A stretch of 64,000 nt of DNA from Protula sp. h YS-2021 (GCA_949752745.1 OX457027.1:11606982-11670981), one strand, 5' to 3'; shown: positions 47,301 through 59,604, counted from the stretch's first letter. The notes: generated from the letters alone by a model not told the origin. Made by a program: numbers and translations.

Positions 47301-50300
47301 GGGCAAAAATATACTCAACAAGACAAAAATTATTGTAGAAGCAAGAAAAAAAAAAGTAATAAATGTAAAAATTAACATCGGATAGTGAATAAATTTTCCT
47401 TCATTTGCAGATTAACATGTCTTTATAAATCTGTTGATGTGTCAAGCCCTGGGGCACAACAGATCAGCAAGCAGGTAAATGCCATGTATATGCCATCCCA
47501 CACCGCCGCATCAACCCAGAATTATTGAAATTTCAAGCATTACATTTTTGAGTGACTAGACTATTTGTAACTAGAGCAGTATGCATAGCCCACATATTCC
47601 ATACAGGGCACCCCCATCAGTTAAACACGGCCATCAATAGTCAATCTAGAGCTGAAATTTTTTCCAAGTCCAGTTGGTACATTTTCCTTGGACGAACCTG
47701 GCCAATTTACAATATCGATCTGTGTTTTCTTCCATAGAAGCTACATAGCAAGTTTCATGAAAATCCTTGCAGGAGTTTTTAAGTTATCGTGTTAACAAGC
47801 TCTTGATGACAGACCGACGGACCGACACGCGGTCGATCGCACATATTCCCCACAGATTCTACCTGTGGGGAATAAAAGACGCCCCCAACCCCACAAAAAT
47901 GATAATAAAATAACAGTAACAATTACAGAAATGAAATTTCAGTTCGTGGCACACTGGCGAAAAACAAAAAATAAAATGGTGGTTTTTTTTTTTTTTTTTA
48001 ACTGGCTCTAATTATTACATCAAGTTCTTACCCAGTTCAACATGACCTCGCCTACAAATTCGGTTGTGCCGTCAGGTAATCGCTGGTCCTTCAGCATCTC
48101 CACTAAATCTGTATCACAAACCAAGGCTACCAAAATAGATACATTACCGAATTCAATTGCAATTAAGATCGATGAGGTCACGAGCTGAACAAAAGGGATG
48201 TTTAAGAGAACTCACTCCGCAAACAGGGAAAACAGCATGTCCACCAAACTGTACCACAAACAAAGGCTACTAAAATAAACGCATTACTAAACTGAATTGC
48301 AATTACCATTTCTGAAGTCATGAGCTGAACATGACGCATATACATGAGAAAATACTGACATCAATTCATATCAGTTATCTGCCGACCAAGAAGATTAAGA
48401 TGAAAGAAAAGAGTAGGACTGCTACTGTTATTCTTCATTTTTAGACCGCAACTGTCACACTTTGGATGCTGTTTTATGGAAATAAATTTTGATTAACAGC
48501 ATTATGCGAGCTAGGTATGCACAGGAACCTATGATTACTCTTATAAAGCCAAATATAAATAAAACAAGTTATCAGTGAAACTGATGCATGTTTCCCGCCA
48601 CGAACTATGGTCGAATCGAAAAATAATACGACGTCGCACAACTTCAATATACATTTATTCACTGTAGCAACACTCAAAAGCCAGCGTTTAATAGCGGCTG
48701 AGAGATATCGCGTGCACAAAGTTGCACTGTAGGCAACGGAAATACTAAAAACATTGCCTTTTTTCAACAAGTAGCCATTTCGTCATCTTTTGGTCGAATC
48801 AAAAAATAAAGCGACGTCGCACAACTTTAATACAGTCGGACCCACTTATGTCGACATCGGATATCTCGATATTTCGATTAATTCGACGTTTTTTTTCAGT
48901 CCCGTCTATTTGTATGATAAAAAGCTCGGATATGTCGACATTTTTTATCTCGACATAAATTAACCTAGCTATAATGCCCTGATATAGAACTTTTTGTATA
49001 AAATAGCGTACTCATACATCACGAATTTCGTACAGGATATCATAAAAATGCATTTATGCAGTATCCAAATTTTGCTTGTTACAGTCAGCTGTATGTACCC
49101 ACAGTAAACGACACATCCCTCCTTGTGTAAACAAGTAGCCCAGTGCATTCCAGCAGATAAGCCATTTTGTTCATCCTAGCCAGTGTTTGCTAATTCTTCA
49201 TCTCTCCATATCCTATAGCAGACTTTATCTGCATAGGCTTTAGTGCAGTGTGAACTCCCTAAATGACTGTAAACACCCCTGCTTGTGTAAACAATTAAGT
49301 AGCCCAGTGTATGCCTCTGTGTAGCAGATAAGCCGTTTTATTCACGCTAACTGTTTGCTAATTGTTAGTGGACTTAACATTGTTTCAAATTTGAGTTTGT
49401 AAAATAAAGATGATTCGACGAAAAATATAAAAAAACGTGACCTTTCGCACATGTCCCTGGATGTGAGATACCGAGCATTACAAAACATTGAAAGAAGAGT
49501 AAAAAAAGCTGAAATTGCGACGGAAAAAATACTTCGATGTGAATAAAGAATAAGGACAGCCTATGAAGCCTATGAAAACAAAAAGAAAAAAATCATCACT
49601 TTTAAAATAATTTTCGTTTTATTTCAAAAACTCGCTTATCTCGACACCCCGCTATCTCGACATAAAATCGGAGGTCCGTCCGATGTCGAATTAACGAGGT
49701 CCGACTGTATATATATTTTCACTGTACCAAAAATCAAAAGCCAGCGATGAATAGCGGTTGAGATATCGCGTGCACAAATTTGTGCTTCCAAGTGTCGCCA
49801 GACAGACGGACAGACCCGAATACTATAGTCCCCCGCTTCGCGCTACGCGGCGGCGGGGGACTAATAAATAAAATTAAATACACACAAGGACATACCTTGG
49901 TGGATAGGAATGAGAAGATCGACACCACTAAATATCTTCTCCACCTCATCGGGCCTCAACAAGCCCAGCTTTTGCAGCGGCCGTTCATAATGCTGCAAAA
50001 AACAAGCCAATAAACCATACATATTTTTTTTTTTTTTTTTTTTTTTTGCTTTGAGACTGGGTGTGACAGTCATATAAATTAATACATACAGCTAAGGTAA
50101 ATATTTGCTATAATCGGCCTTTGAACATTTTTTTTATATGCTTCGGTTTTATGTTTTTTTGTTTCATTGTTTTAGCTCTCCAGTCTCACTCATAGGACCA
50201 AGCTGGAAACGAGTACGACTGTAGTACAAGTACAAAGTCTATTAATTCAACATCTGACCGTAAATATGACAGCTGGGAAGCAGCCATTTTGGTTAACTCC

Positions 50301-53300
50301 CTTACCGTCTTGACGAGCTGGAGATCTTCGATTAAATCATCTTCTCCTTTGTACAACTCGTATATCGCCTGAAAAGAAACGACGTCATCAGTGGCCTGCT
50401 ACATGAAACACTGACCTCCTGCCTCCTCACATAAGCCACACATTGGCCTCCTGCCTCCTCACAGCAGTCACACACTGACCTCCTGCCTCCTCATAGAAGT
50501 CACACACCGACCTCCTGCCTCCTTACAGCAGTCACACACTGACCTCCTGCCTCCTCACAGCAGTCACACACTGGCCTCCTGCCTCCTCACCGCAGTCACA
50601 CACTGGCCTCCTGCCGCCTCACCGCAGTCACACACTGACTTCCTGCCTCCTCACAGCAGTCACACACTGACCTCCTGCCTCCTCACCGCAGTCACACACT
50701 GACTTCCTGCCTCCTCACAGCAGTCACACACGGACCTCCTGCCTCCACACCACAGTCACACACTGACCTCGTGCCCCCTCACAGCAGTCACACACTGGCT
50801 TCGTGCCTCCTCACCGCAGTCACACACGGACCTCCTGCCTCCACACCACAGTCACACACTGACCTCGTGCCCCCTCACAGTAGTCACACACTGGCCTCCT
50901 GCCTCCTCACCGCAGTCACACACTGACTTCCTGCCTCCTCACAGCAGTCACACACTGACCTCCTGCCTCCTCACCGCAGTCACACACTGACTTCCTGCCT
51001 CCTCACAGCAGTCACACACGGACCTCCTGCCTCCACACCACAGTCACACACTGACCTCGTGCCCCCTCACAGCAGTCACACACTGGCTTCGTGCCTCCTC
51101 ACCGCAGTCACACACGGACCTCCTGCCTCCACACCACAGTCACACACTGACCTCGTGCCCCCTCACAGCAGTCACACACTGGCTTCGTGCCCCCTCACAG
51201 CAGTCACACACTGACCTACCCCCTCACAGCAGTCACACACTGACCTCCTGCCGCCTCACAGAAGTCACACACCGACCTCCTGCCTCCTTACAGCAGTCAA
51301 ACACTGACCTCCTGCCTCCTCACTTGCACGACACGACAATGTCACAGCAGACACACTGATCTCCTGCCTCCTCACAGCAACCACACACTGATCTCCTGCC
51401 TCCTTACAGCAGTCACACACTGACCTCCTGTCTCCTCACAGCTGTCACACACTGACCTCCTGCCGCTTCACTTGCATGCCGTCCAGCTGCTGGAGGTCCA
51501 TCTCGCTGACCGTCTGGTACCAGTACGTGCTCTCCCGCCGCTTGGGCGTCGACTTGCCAGGCTTCCTGTACGGCGTCGCCTGGTGTTTCTTCGACGGAGT
51601 GCTCTCCTTCGGCCGTTGTGGAGAATTCAGACTGAGAGAGCTAATGGATCGCTTCAAAAAGAAAAGTAAATGACATTAGTATCCCAAACTGACAACCACT
51701 ATCAAATAAATTAAATAAAATTTGACAAACTCCATTACGATTCTGTATTAGGCTGATGTCGAACAGTAGCAAAAACATTGAGATACATTCCTTGTAGACA
51801 AGAAAAGCAAAGAAAAAAAAAGACGAACAAAGAAAACTCGAGTACTGCGCAAAAATCCCATTTACTTATGTTCTTTTTCTTTTCTTTTCCACACTTTCCA
51901 GTGAAGACATTACCTTCATGACGTGCGCGACATTTTTGACGGGCCTCACGGGGGACAGCATGTTGACCAGAGACGACGACAACTTGGACAGGGAACGCCG
52001 TTTCTTCTTTGGCTCCTGTTTCGTCCATAAACAGAAGAACAACACAATACACTACACAGGCAGCGAATTCACCTGGATTCCAATGCTGTTCGTGAGATTC
52101 ACAACCAACTACAACTACAACCAACGAACTAGAAAGGTATTCATTCAGCACCCAGAAACAACCTGCGCCCGTATTCAGTCACTAAGTTCAAACTCAAAAT
52201 AAATTTGAAATTTGAGTTTGTAACTTTTCTTGAGCATTTTGAGCCATTCCCATTCGAATCTTCACTATGCCCCAGAGTTTTTCTGTGCACGACCGGGAAA
52301 AAACGTTTGCTCGTATGATAGAGTGAAATTAAACATGTTGTGAGAAACTAAAGGTCACTGGCTTTCTTATCTGGCTTGACTTAATCAAACGAAAGTGAGC
52401 ATGAGCCTGGATCCATTTTGAACTGGAATACTGAAAAAGTAACGCTCACACTTTGCTCATGATGGGTTCGATCGTGCGCCTGAGGCAGGTTACTGAATAC
52501 GGGCGCTGATTTCTCCATGATATTTAGTTTGAAGCCCATGTATTTTTTTTTTTTTCAATCATTAAATGGGCCATAAAACTGCTCCACACTACATCCTATT
52601 CCCTTAATTAAGGGGGAAAATAACACGCACTGGATATCGTTCCAGTTGCAAAAATACACAAGTTTTGCACAATGGTGACCAATGGCTGTTGAGGGAAGGG
52701 GAGTTGGGGGGGGGGGAGGAAGAGACTTTTCTTTTGCTTTGTTTTTAAATATCTACTTACTGTGTCTATGTTTATATCTACACTCTGTAGGCTAATGGAA
52801 TCCTCGTCTGTTTTATGCCGTTTCCTTTTGCGCTGAAACATAAAATGTTAAACATTTATCTAATTTTTTTTATATTTTCTGAATATTGGAACTGAAAGGA
52901 TCACAGCATATTTGTAAATAGTTTAATAAATTAAAGTTACAGAAGTTATATTAACATCTCAATTAACGCCCCACGCCCCCGAAAATTTACTAGACATACT
53001 ACCACCCTGCTCCCCCTCGAACTTTTTGATCGAGCCCCCCCCCCCCCCCCCCCACCCTGGATTTCTCATCCAGGGCCCCAACAGAAAAAAAATTTTCAGG
53101 CCTCTCATATGTCTGTACATATATACTAAAATATACATCATTTTAGATTTCTATTGCAATGGATACCCAGAATGCAACAACAAGGTTCTTCTTAGATTTA
53201 ACAAAGCCACATACCATATTGAGCGCCAGCATGCTCAGTCTGTGACCAGGACTCTTGAAAAATTCATCTAACTTAGCTGTCGACAGGCGACTGTAAAAGG

Positions 53301-56300
53301 TAATGACATCACGATAACACTAGATGGTAGCACTGGATTGGCACTAAACACCGTACTAAACAAAATGTGAAAAAAGCGTCACTGATTTTTTTTTAAAGGT
53401 TTTCAGCAACTAACTTGAAAATAGCTTTATTCAACCATTCAATTTGGGAGATGTTGGTTGTCTGGTCACCAGTCTAGTGCTTCCGCTAAACTAAGCCACT
53501 TAATTCAGTCACCGGCGGCAGTTACAGCAGTTACAAAGTAGTGTTATCACACATCTAAATTCTCGGACATGCAAGTGACCGTGAGCATTTTTAAAGTATT
53601 TTTAAAGAATTTATTTTTTTTTTTTTTTGGGGGGGGGAATGGTTTATAAAGGTTTTGAACAATAAACATAAAAGTTTTTAAAGGTTTTTAAAAGACATGA
53701 TGACAGCATGAGAGGGCTGCACACCGGCCGTGGAAAAAAACGGTTAAAAAAACAGATATAAATCGGTTTTACTACCCATACAAAGAATTGCAATAACTAC
53801 CCAGTAATTATACTGTTACACTGCGGATTTTGTTATCTTACAGGAAGGTAAATTATGAATATAGGGATGAAATATACAGCAATGAATTGAAAGAAACCTG
53901 TAGCTTTTTTTTTTTTTTTTGAAAATAAATACACTGTAACCACAAATCTAGCGCAATAATTGACATCTGTTTGCGGACTTGCAGAGTTGCATAAGTTTTG
54001 CCTGTTCGTAAAAACATTGTGTTTTTACGTAAAAAAAGGCCTTTTTTATAGCCCCATTTGTAAAAAAAAAAAGGCCTTTTTGATATTTTAGGTGTAAAAA
54101 TTCCCTTTTATAAAAAAAACCATAATGCTCGGCTGTAAAAAAGCCTGTTTCTGTTTACATAATATTCATTTGTAAATAACATTCTGTTAAAATTTCCATT
54201 CTGTAAAAAAGTTCTGTTTTTATTTGTAAACAACAAGTAAGTATTTGTGAAACACAAGCAGGCCCCAGCCGCCCCCCAAATTCACAGGGGTATAAAGCGA
54301 TGACGGAGAGACGGACGGACGGACACCCCCAACCTGTAGGCCCCAATCCGAAGTGTTTGGGCCTAAAAAAGGACGAGGGGAAAGGGCATTTTTATAGCAG
54401 GGAAAATTTACGGGACAGGGCAGCATAGTTCATTACGTGAAAAAGTACCAATAATTTGTTCAATTATCCACCAGAAAACTTTTGAATTCATATTTTAAAA
54501 CGAAGAAATTAAAAGTTAAATATTTTGGGTGTGCAAAATAAATGTATGCCTATTACTGCATCTATCAACTATTTTAGTATATATTTTAATGATAGTCTAT
54601 AACTCCTTTATTTAAATTTTTGGTTACGGGCCTTTGGTCACATGACATTTAAAGGCCGGAATGTAAACAAACACTTGACAGGTGAGTGTGGAAGTCAACC
54701 TTTCTGCACCTTAATAAAAGATATACAGCCCATTTAATATTGTGCCTGTTTTACAAAAAGGGTATATTGCGTATGAACTTTCTGTACTCGTAAATGTTTG
54801 AATAATTCGGAATGGTATGCAGGATTCGTGCCTCAGAACATGTGAAGTTGACCCCTATTAGTGGAACAATGGAAGGCTTCGTAGTTCTGACGGAGATAAC
54901 TACTCGTATGCAATGTTTTTTATTTAAGTCAGAGCTGACTCGGAGTTGGGAACTATGTACCTCCGAGTCAGCTCTGACTTGTATAACATTGTATATCTCT
55001 CTGTCAGAGCTACGAAGCCTTCCATTGTTCCACTAATATTGGTCAACTTCACATGTTCTGAGGCACGAATCCTGTATACCAGTCCGTATTATTCAAACAT
55101 TTCAGAAAGTTCATGCTCAATATACCCTTTTTGTAAAACAGGCACAATTTTTAACGAGCTGTATCTTTTATTTGTTCATAAAAGTGCAGAAAAATTAGTG
55201 TCAACACCCACCTGTCAAATGTTTGTTTAAATTCCGGTCTTTAAATGTCATGTGACCTAAGTCAAATGACCAAAAATTTAAATAAAGGGACCATACTTAT
55301 TTGTAAAATACATACTAAAATAGTTGATAGATGCAGAGTTAGGTATAAATTTATTTTGTATACCTACAATATTTGACGTTTTATTTTTACGTTCTTTTTG
55401 AAATATCAATTCAAAAGTTTTTTTTGTGGATAATTGCATAAATTATTGTTACTCTTTCACGTAATAAAGCATGCTTCCTGTATACAAAAAAATGTCAATT
55501 ATTGCGGGAGATTTGTGGTTATTTCCGTATTATTTTCTTTTAAAGAAAGCGCAACACAGAAGTTATATAGCATTATCGTTTTTCTTTGAGGGCCTTTAGC
55601 AAATACCAAATAAAGACTTATAGGTCGCTGAATCTCGCAGAAAGTCGCCACAGGGATGCCTCAAAGCCAGCGCAGTTGACTTGCTTATCTGTATATAGCG
55701 AGGCTTTGAAGCGGTGCATGGAAACTTTATAGGGTATTGCATCTTGGAGCTAGGAACTATGCAACTAGCTCCAAGAAGCGGTGCGCTAAAAAGTTTCCAG
55801 GCACCGCTTCAAAGCCTCGCTATATAACGATAAGCAAGTCAACTGCGCTCGCTTTGAGGCACCCCTGTGGCTACTTTGTGCGAGATTCAACGACCCATTT
55901 TTTTTTATTGGCATTTCCTAAAGGCCCTCAAAGTACAACGGTAATCATATACAACTTCTGTGTTACGCTTTCTTTAAAAGAAAATAATACGGAAATAACC
56001 CCAATCTCCCGCAATAATTGACATTTGTTTGTATACAGGGAGCATACTTTATTACGTGAAATAGTAACAATAATTTGTACAATTATCCACCAAAAAACTT
56101 TTAAATTGATCTTTCAAAAAGAACGTAAAAATAAAAAGTCAAATATTATGGGTATACAAAATAAATTTATACCTAACTCTGCATCTATCAACTATTTTAG
56201 TATGTATTTTAGAAATAAACTATGACCCCTTTATTTAAATTTTCGGTCCCTTGACTTTGGTCACGTGACATTTAAAGGCCAGAATGTAAACAAACATTTG

Positions 56301-56820
56301 ACAGGTGGGTGCGGAAGCTAACTTTTCTGCACTTTTATGAACAAATAAAAGATATACAGCTCACTAAAAACTATGCCTGTTTTACAAAAAGGGCATATTG
56401 GGCATGAACTTTCTGTAGATGTTTGAATAATAGGGGCTGGTATGCAGGATTCGTGCCTCAGAACATATGACATTGACCCCTATTAGTGGGACAATGGAAG
56501 GCTTCGTTGCTCTGATACAGAGATATACGATGTTGTACAAGTCAGAGCTACTCGGAGCTACCATGCAACCACACTTGGTTTAATATTAGATCATATGCAA
56601 CTATACCATCAGAATCCACTAAGGCAGTACAGTTGTACGCCTTATTGCGGTGCATAATTTATTCTATCAAGGTAGGATTCCGTGGAATCATGCAATGGTG
56701 TTTCGCACAAAGCATACTGCCATATCCTAAAAGGACTAGGCGATAATAAAGGATGTCATATAATTACCTTTTGATTCCGACGTCAGAAAATCGTCTGTGC
56801 TTGTTTTCACCATCTTCCAT
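42233..56820 (-). CDS. NET1: NET1/ARHGEF3-type Rho guanine nucleotide exchange factor, 13 exons
   Basis: Activates Rho GTPases by nucleotide exchange. Coding exons in transcript order: 56768-56820, 53215-53290, 52761-52832, 51914-52015, 51457-51651, 50306-50368, 49896-49992, 48032-48108, 46997-47153, 46278-46480, 44280-44348, 43826-44003, 42233-42918. All junctions keep phase and sum to 2,028 bases (675 residues). Order: start MEDGENKHRRFSDVG, basic nuclear-signal-like RKRKRHK in exon 3, DH domain (exons 6-10), PH domain (exons 11-13) and a long Ser/Arg-rich GC-rich tail. The DH-PH sequence matches the NET1/ARHGEF3 subfamily. Whether NET1 or ARHGEF3 is the better name, and whether other 5' exons exist, is open. 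Confidence 0.93.
45256..45590. repeat. 33-bp minisatellite in NET1-like intron 10
   Basis: About ten copies of GACACGTGCATGCACAGCTC plus ATGAAGCTTATTT. The unit contains CACGTG and GTGCATGCAC palindromes. The period is 3x11, so both strands stay open for over 130 codons, but the array lies wholly within an intron. Confidence 0.9.
46278..50368 (-). CDS. NET1: NET1-like gene, DH (RhoGEF) domain exons 6-10
   Basis: Exon 6 (50306-50368) AIYELYKGEDDLIEDLQL; exon 7 (49896-49992) PDEVEKIFSGVDLLIPIHQ; exon 8 (48032-48108) LPDGTTEFVGEVMLNW; exon 9 (46997-47153) KKQDPAIEDFLERC and SPFSRKLDLWSFL; exon 10 (46278-46480) VPRGRLVKYPLLLRSIL, the conserved region 3 helix that contacts the GTPase. Donors GTAAGG, GTATGT, GTAAGA, GTTTGT and GTGAGT. 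Confidence 0.95.
47620..47880. repeat. Dispersed repeat end with a perfect hairpin
   Basis: Ends with TTCCCCACAG, a 7-base loop, and CTGTGGGGAA (about 47846-47872), preceded by GACAGACCGACGGACCGAC. Similar hairpin-ended repeats with a CGGACAGAC lead-in occur at 49786-49862. In NET1-like intron 8. Confidence 0.55.
48833..49707. mobile_element. Non-autonomous pogo/Tigger-like element (875 bp)
   Basis: Flanked by TA on both sides. Terminal inverted repeats start CAGTCGGACC and continue to TCGACATCGGA with few mismatches over about 28 bases. Near 49455-49545 a short frame reads MSLDVRYRALQNIERR and VKKAEIATEKI, resembling the N-terminal helix-turn-helix of pogo/CENP-B-type transposases, then stops. 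Sits in NET1-like intron 7. Confidence 0.8.
49735..49865. repeat. Dispersed repeat end with GC hairpin
   Basis: Contains AGTCCCCCGC ... GCGGGGGACT, a 10-bp stem, next to CGGACAGACCCGAATACTAT. The upstream part (AGCCAGCGATGAATAGCGGTTGAGA) also occurs near 48678, so it is a repeat family rather than a gene-specific signal. Confidence 0.55.
50396..51456 (-). repeat. 32-bp minisatellite spreading from the exon 5 splice donor and filling intron 5
   Basis: About 33 copies. On the transcribed strand each unit reads GGAGGCAGGAG|GTCAGTGTG then TGACTGCTGTGA. The last bases of exon 5 and the donor itself (GCGGCAGGAG|GTCAGTGTG) are the first unit, and one unit near 51320 still carries the exon-like CACTTGCA. 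The array runs to within about 30 bases of exon 6. Confidence 0.93.
51457..56820 (-). CDS. NET1: NET1-like gene, N-terminal exons 1-5
   Basis: Exon 1 (56768-56820) gives MEDGENKHRRFSDVGIK plus two bases (donor AG|GTAATT). Exon 2 (53215-53290) begins with the one base completing Ser and reads RLSTAKLDEFFKSPG.... Exon 3 (52761-52832) has RKRKRHK, a likely nuclear localisation signal as in vertebrate NET1. Exon 4 (51914-52015) gives EPKKKRRSLSKLSSSL.... Exon 5 (51457-51651) has TPYRKPGKSTPKRRES and ends MQVKRQE at donor GAG|GTCAGT. Exons 2-5 are short, basic and Ser-rich. Intron 1 (3.5 kb) holds the foldback structure. Confidence 0.88.
52165..52506. mobile_element. 342-bp MITE
   Basis: Perfect 15-bp terminal inverted repeats GCGCCCGTATTCAGT / ACTGAATACGGGCGC. 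The inner left part is AT-rich with an AAATTTGAAATTTGAGTTT palindrome. No clear target duplication. Sits in NET1-like intron 3. Confidence 0.75.
53291..54430. other. Intron 1 sequence with simple repeats
   Basis: T/G-run at 53613-53637; repeated TGTAAAAAA-type motifs at 54000-54230; a GACGGACGGACGGACA run near 54309 typical of the dispersed repeats in this window. Nothing coding. Confidence 0.4.
54430..56570. mobile_element. Nested foldback (palindromic) element in NET1-like intron 1
   Basis: Three diverged copies of a ~520-bp arm (54430-54945 forward, 54960-55480 inverted, 56030-56565 forward) and two arms of another unit (about 55480-55755 and 55765-56030, inverted). One palindrome is centred near 54950 with an 18-bp perfect stem GTCAGAGCTGACTCGGAG; another is centred near 55757 with stem CTTGGAGCTAG, so 54960-56565 is a ~1.6-kb palindrome. 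No transposase. A fragment of the same family lies at 29.4-29.9 kb. Confidence 0.8.
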
Positions 56821-57054
56821 ATTGAAATAAAAATATTTACACTAACAAAACAACAATTAACAGATATTTTCGGCTCAAAACAATATACTCATATGTTTAC
56901 ATATCTTTTTCAAAAGTACCGCATTGCCGATTCCGACCAATCAAATTGAGCTATAGTTTTCAAGTTTTTCTTGCTCTGAACACAAATTTTTCAATGAATT
57001 TGTGTTACAGTTACTCTGAGCTGAAAATTATATAAATATTTTAGTAGAATTTGC

Positions 57055-57089
<35 letters not shown>

Positions 57090-57641
57090 TAATAATAATA
57101 AAAATAATAATAATTTCATGAAGTACAGCGGAAAATCTTATACAGGCATAATATCCGCCGACTGAGTAGGAGGTGTACCCTGGTTTACGACAACATTAAT
57201 TGGGTAAATTTGCTATGAAAATATCCGTAGTCTATATAAGAATATATTCTCATCTAATGCCTTCCAACAATTAACGAGTTACAAGTTGTGGTGGTTGGAG
57301 GTCCCGATGATCCGACCTGCAACCACCAGAACTTGTAACTCGCAGGTCAAAAACAGATAAGATCTTAATTTCGAGAAAATCAGCTTATAGACTACGAAGT
57401 CATCACTATCGGTTTTCCAATGTATTTACATTGCTTGTCGCTACCCATAATAAAACAATTCTTTGGAACACATAGCACCACATGGGTAACCTTTCCAGGT
57501 GCCCTGTTGTTATGTTTACTAGGCCTGTCAACCAACCGACCAATCAGCACAAGCTGCAGTTCCTGTCATGTGATCGAATCATTCCCAACTTATCGCGATC
57601 TAAATAACAGGAGATTTTTTTCCGGTACAATTTTGTGAAAA
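56821..57641. other. Upstream region of the NET1-like gene with microsatellite and hairpin
   Basis: (AAT)n microsatellite at 57056-57113. A strong hairpin at 57275-57342: CGAGTTACAAGTT pairs with AACTTGTAACTCG, with an inner GGTGGTTG/CAACCACC stem. No clear TATA box for the gene was found in the ~200 bases upstream of its ATG. Confidence 0.55.
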
Positions 57642-58254
57642 TGACCGATCAAAATCAAGATAGATGCATACCTTTTTGGATATTACTTATCTTGGATATT
57701 ATATCTACGTATACTGTAAGTTTTAGTTGGCTACAGCTACGTTTTCTATGTTTTACTGACTTTGCTGATTCCTACACGTCTTTGTTCTGGGTTTTGTCAG
57801 ACCGGCTTTCTTTCGTTAAATGCTTTCCTGCCATCAGAACGTACTGTATGTTATGTGTAATAGATGGTTTCTGGGCGATTTTCTCAGTTTTCATTTCGAG
57901 GGTTGCCCTCATTGTCAGCAAACAGTTTGCATTGAGTGGCTGTGCAAACAGGAAGGTTTTTTCTATCTTCCACTCTCTTTCTTCCTTTTGCCAGCGACAC
58001 TGCATTGTAGGCAGTTAGACACGCAGTTATCACGGATTCGGGAAGTTTTGACTTCTATTCCCTCGATACTGCGGCAGCTTTCTGGAGAGAGTTGCATACA
58101 CTTTCCTCTTTCGTGCTTTTAACACGCCCAGGCTGCCTTCTGCGGCGTTGTTTTTCGCGCTGGGGAATAGTGTAGCCGCTTCTGTAGAATCGATCATATA
58201 GCCGGAACAGCGGTGTCGTATCTGTAGCAAGTACGACAACTCCAAACTACTGCT
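57642..58254 (+). other. Unassigned sequence up to the truncation point of Polinton copy 2
   Basis: An ATG at 57641 (MTDQNQDRCIPFWILL) opens a 125-codon frame rich in hydrophobic residues. A second frame from 57820 has CPHC and CIEWLC. Neither is recognised as a domain. The Polinton similarity begins sharply near 58255. Confidence 0.3.
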
Positions 58255-58811
58255 GTTGGAACATAATAATCTCCAACTACTTGTGGCTCGCAAATACTGC
58301 AGTACATATAAAGTGTATACATATAAGTGTATGTTTACATCTGTTTGATGTTCAGCGAGACCGAATTCTTTATACCATTTATCTGGTATAAATCCTAAAA
58401 TCTCAGCTAATCCAGCAGAAAAGACAATATCATAATTATTTGTCAAAATAAGATAAACTCTTGGACTAATTTTATCATACTTTAACTGAATAGAGTTTGC
58501 ATTAATAGATTTTTGTGATTCCTCATTTATTGCAATGCATATTTCAGGTATGGATCTGTAGTAACCATATGGAATGGTAACTTGATAAATGCATCTAATA
58601 ATGATCTATAATCAAGAGTATGGTCTATTCCTTGCCTCGTTGTTGTCGCCCATGTGTGTGGGTATTGAATTTCAGCCAAGGCCACTTCATATTTTCCTTT
58701 CAAATATAATGTAAGAGGTAAACGAATTTGATTATTAGAAGTCTTATTAGTAGGATAATAATTCGTGCTAGCATTACTGGGTAAAGTAATGTAAAAATTT
58801 ATTGACTCCAT
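58255..58811 (-). pseudogene. Penton-like minor capsid gene, 3' truncated (copy 2)
   Basis: Starts MESINFYITLPSNAS at 58811. As in copy 1, the first frame ends after YLKYALQ and the natural continuation (GLAEILGF...) is in the -1 frame. Similarity ends at about 58255, where unrelated DNA begins. Confidence 0.85.
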
Positions 58812-58857
58812 GATGGTTAAATCGTTTATGTGATGTGGATAGACTGGATACATTACT

Positions 58858-59031
58858 TCATGTTTGACATACGTCATCCACACTGTCTACATGATCTACA
58901 TTGCTGTCTACTACTTCTCCTTGACAACAAACACTTACACACCTGATTTTTACAGGAATATTATTTTTATTTTCATTTTCTTTACAACAACAACACCATA
59001 ACTGTTTAACCCATGTTAAAAAGTTTTCCAT
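58858..59031 (-). CDS. Small cysteine-rich protein, copy 2 (MEN instead of MGN)
   Basis: 57 codons, open. Keeps FLTW, KQLWCCCC and PVKIRCVS of its counterpart at 5007 but has Glu at position 2, so the myristoylation acceptor is gone. Lacks the 7-residue duplication. Confidence 0.55.
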   Translation of the reverse strand: MENFLTWVKQLWCCCCKENENKNNIPVKIRCVSVCCQGEVVDSNVDHVDSVDDVCQT

Positions 59032-59604
59032 CCTTCTGGAAACAGCCTTTGTTGACGCTGTTTTATCTCTTTTGCAATATCTTCACGAGTTGTCTTTTTG
59101 CCAAAAACAGTTTTTGGAATATTAGAGTCTACAATTTCCTCAATAAACTGCTTCCAACCACGTGGTGGTTCATATCGTCCTTTTCTTCTTGTAGCAACTA
59201 ATGCTTCTTTCAGCAAATCTATAATGTTGGAATTCATGATGACACCACCCGTTTTTAAAAAAAGTTCATTTTTATCTTGTCCATCTCGTGCCATGTTTCT
59301 TAAGTCCTGCAAGAAGTTGTGTTAGTTTTACATGATAAATAGGTTGAAAATGGTTTAGAAACTGTTGCGACTTTTCTGATTTTTCTGCATTGGATGATGC
59401 AACAGACTTTCGTTGTTGTTGTGACTGAATTGTTCGTAAATGACGACCAAAACGTTGAGGCATTTCTATTGCCTGTTCACGAGTTCGTTTCCCACGTAAA
59501 AGTTTCTCCACTTTCGTTTTGATTCCACCATCTTTTCCCTTCTTTTCTAACAACATTTTATATTCGTATTCAGGAATGAGGACCATTTTCAAAGTATGTT
59601 TCAT
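59016..59604 (-). pseudogene. Polinton protein F, frameshifted (copy 2)
   Basis: Open from ATG 59604 through GTRWT (about 59273), then shifted by one extra base relative to copy 1; the C-terminal GWKQFIEEIVD and LFPEGWKTF parts follow in the other frame. The shift found at 4664 in copy 1 is absent here. Confidence 0.75.
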
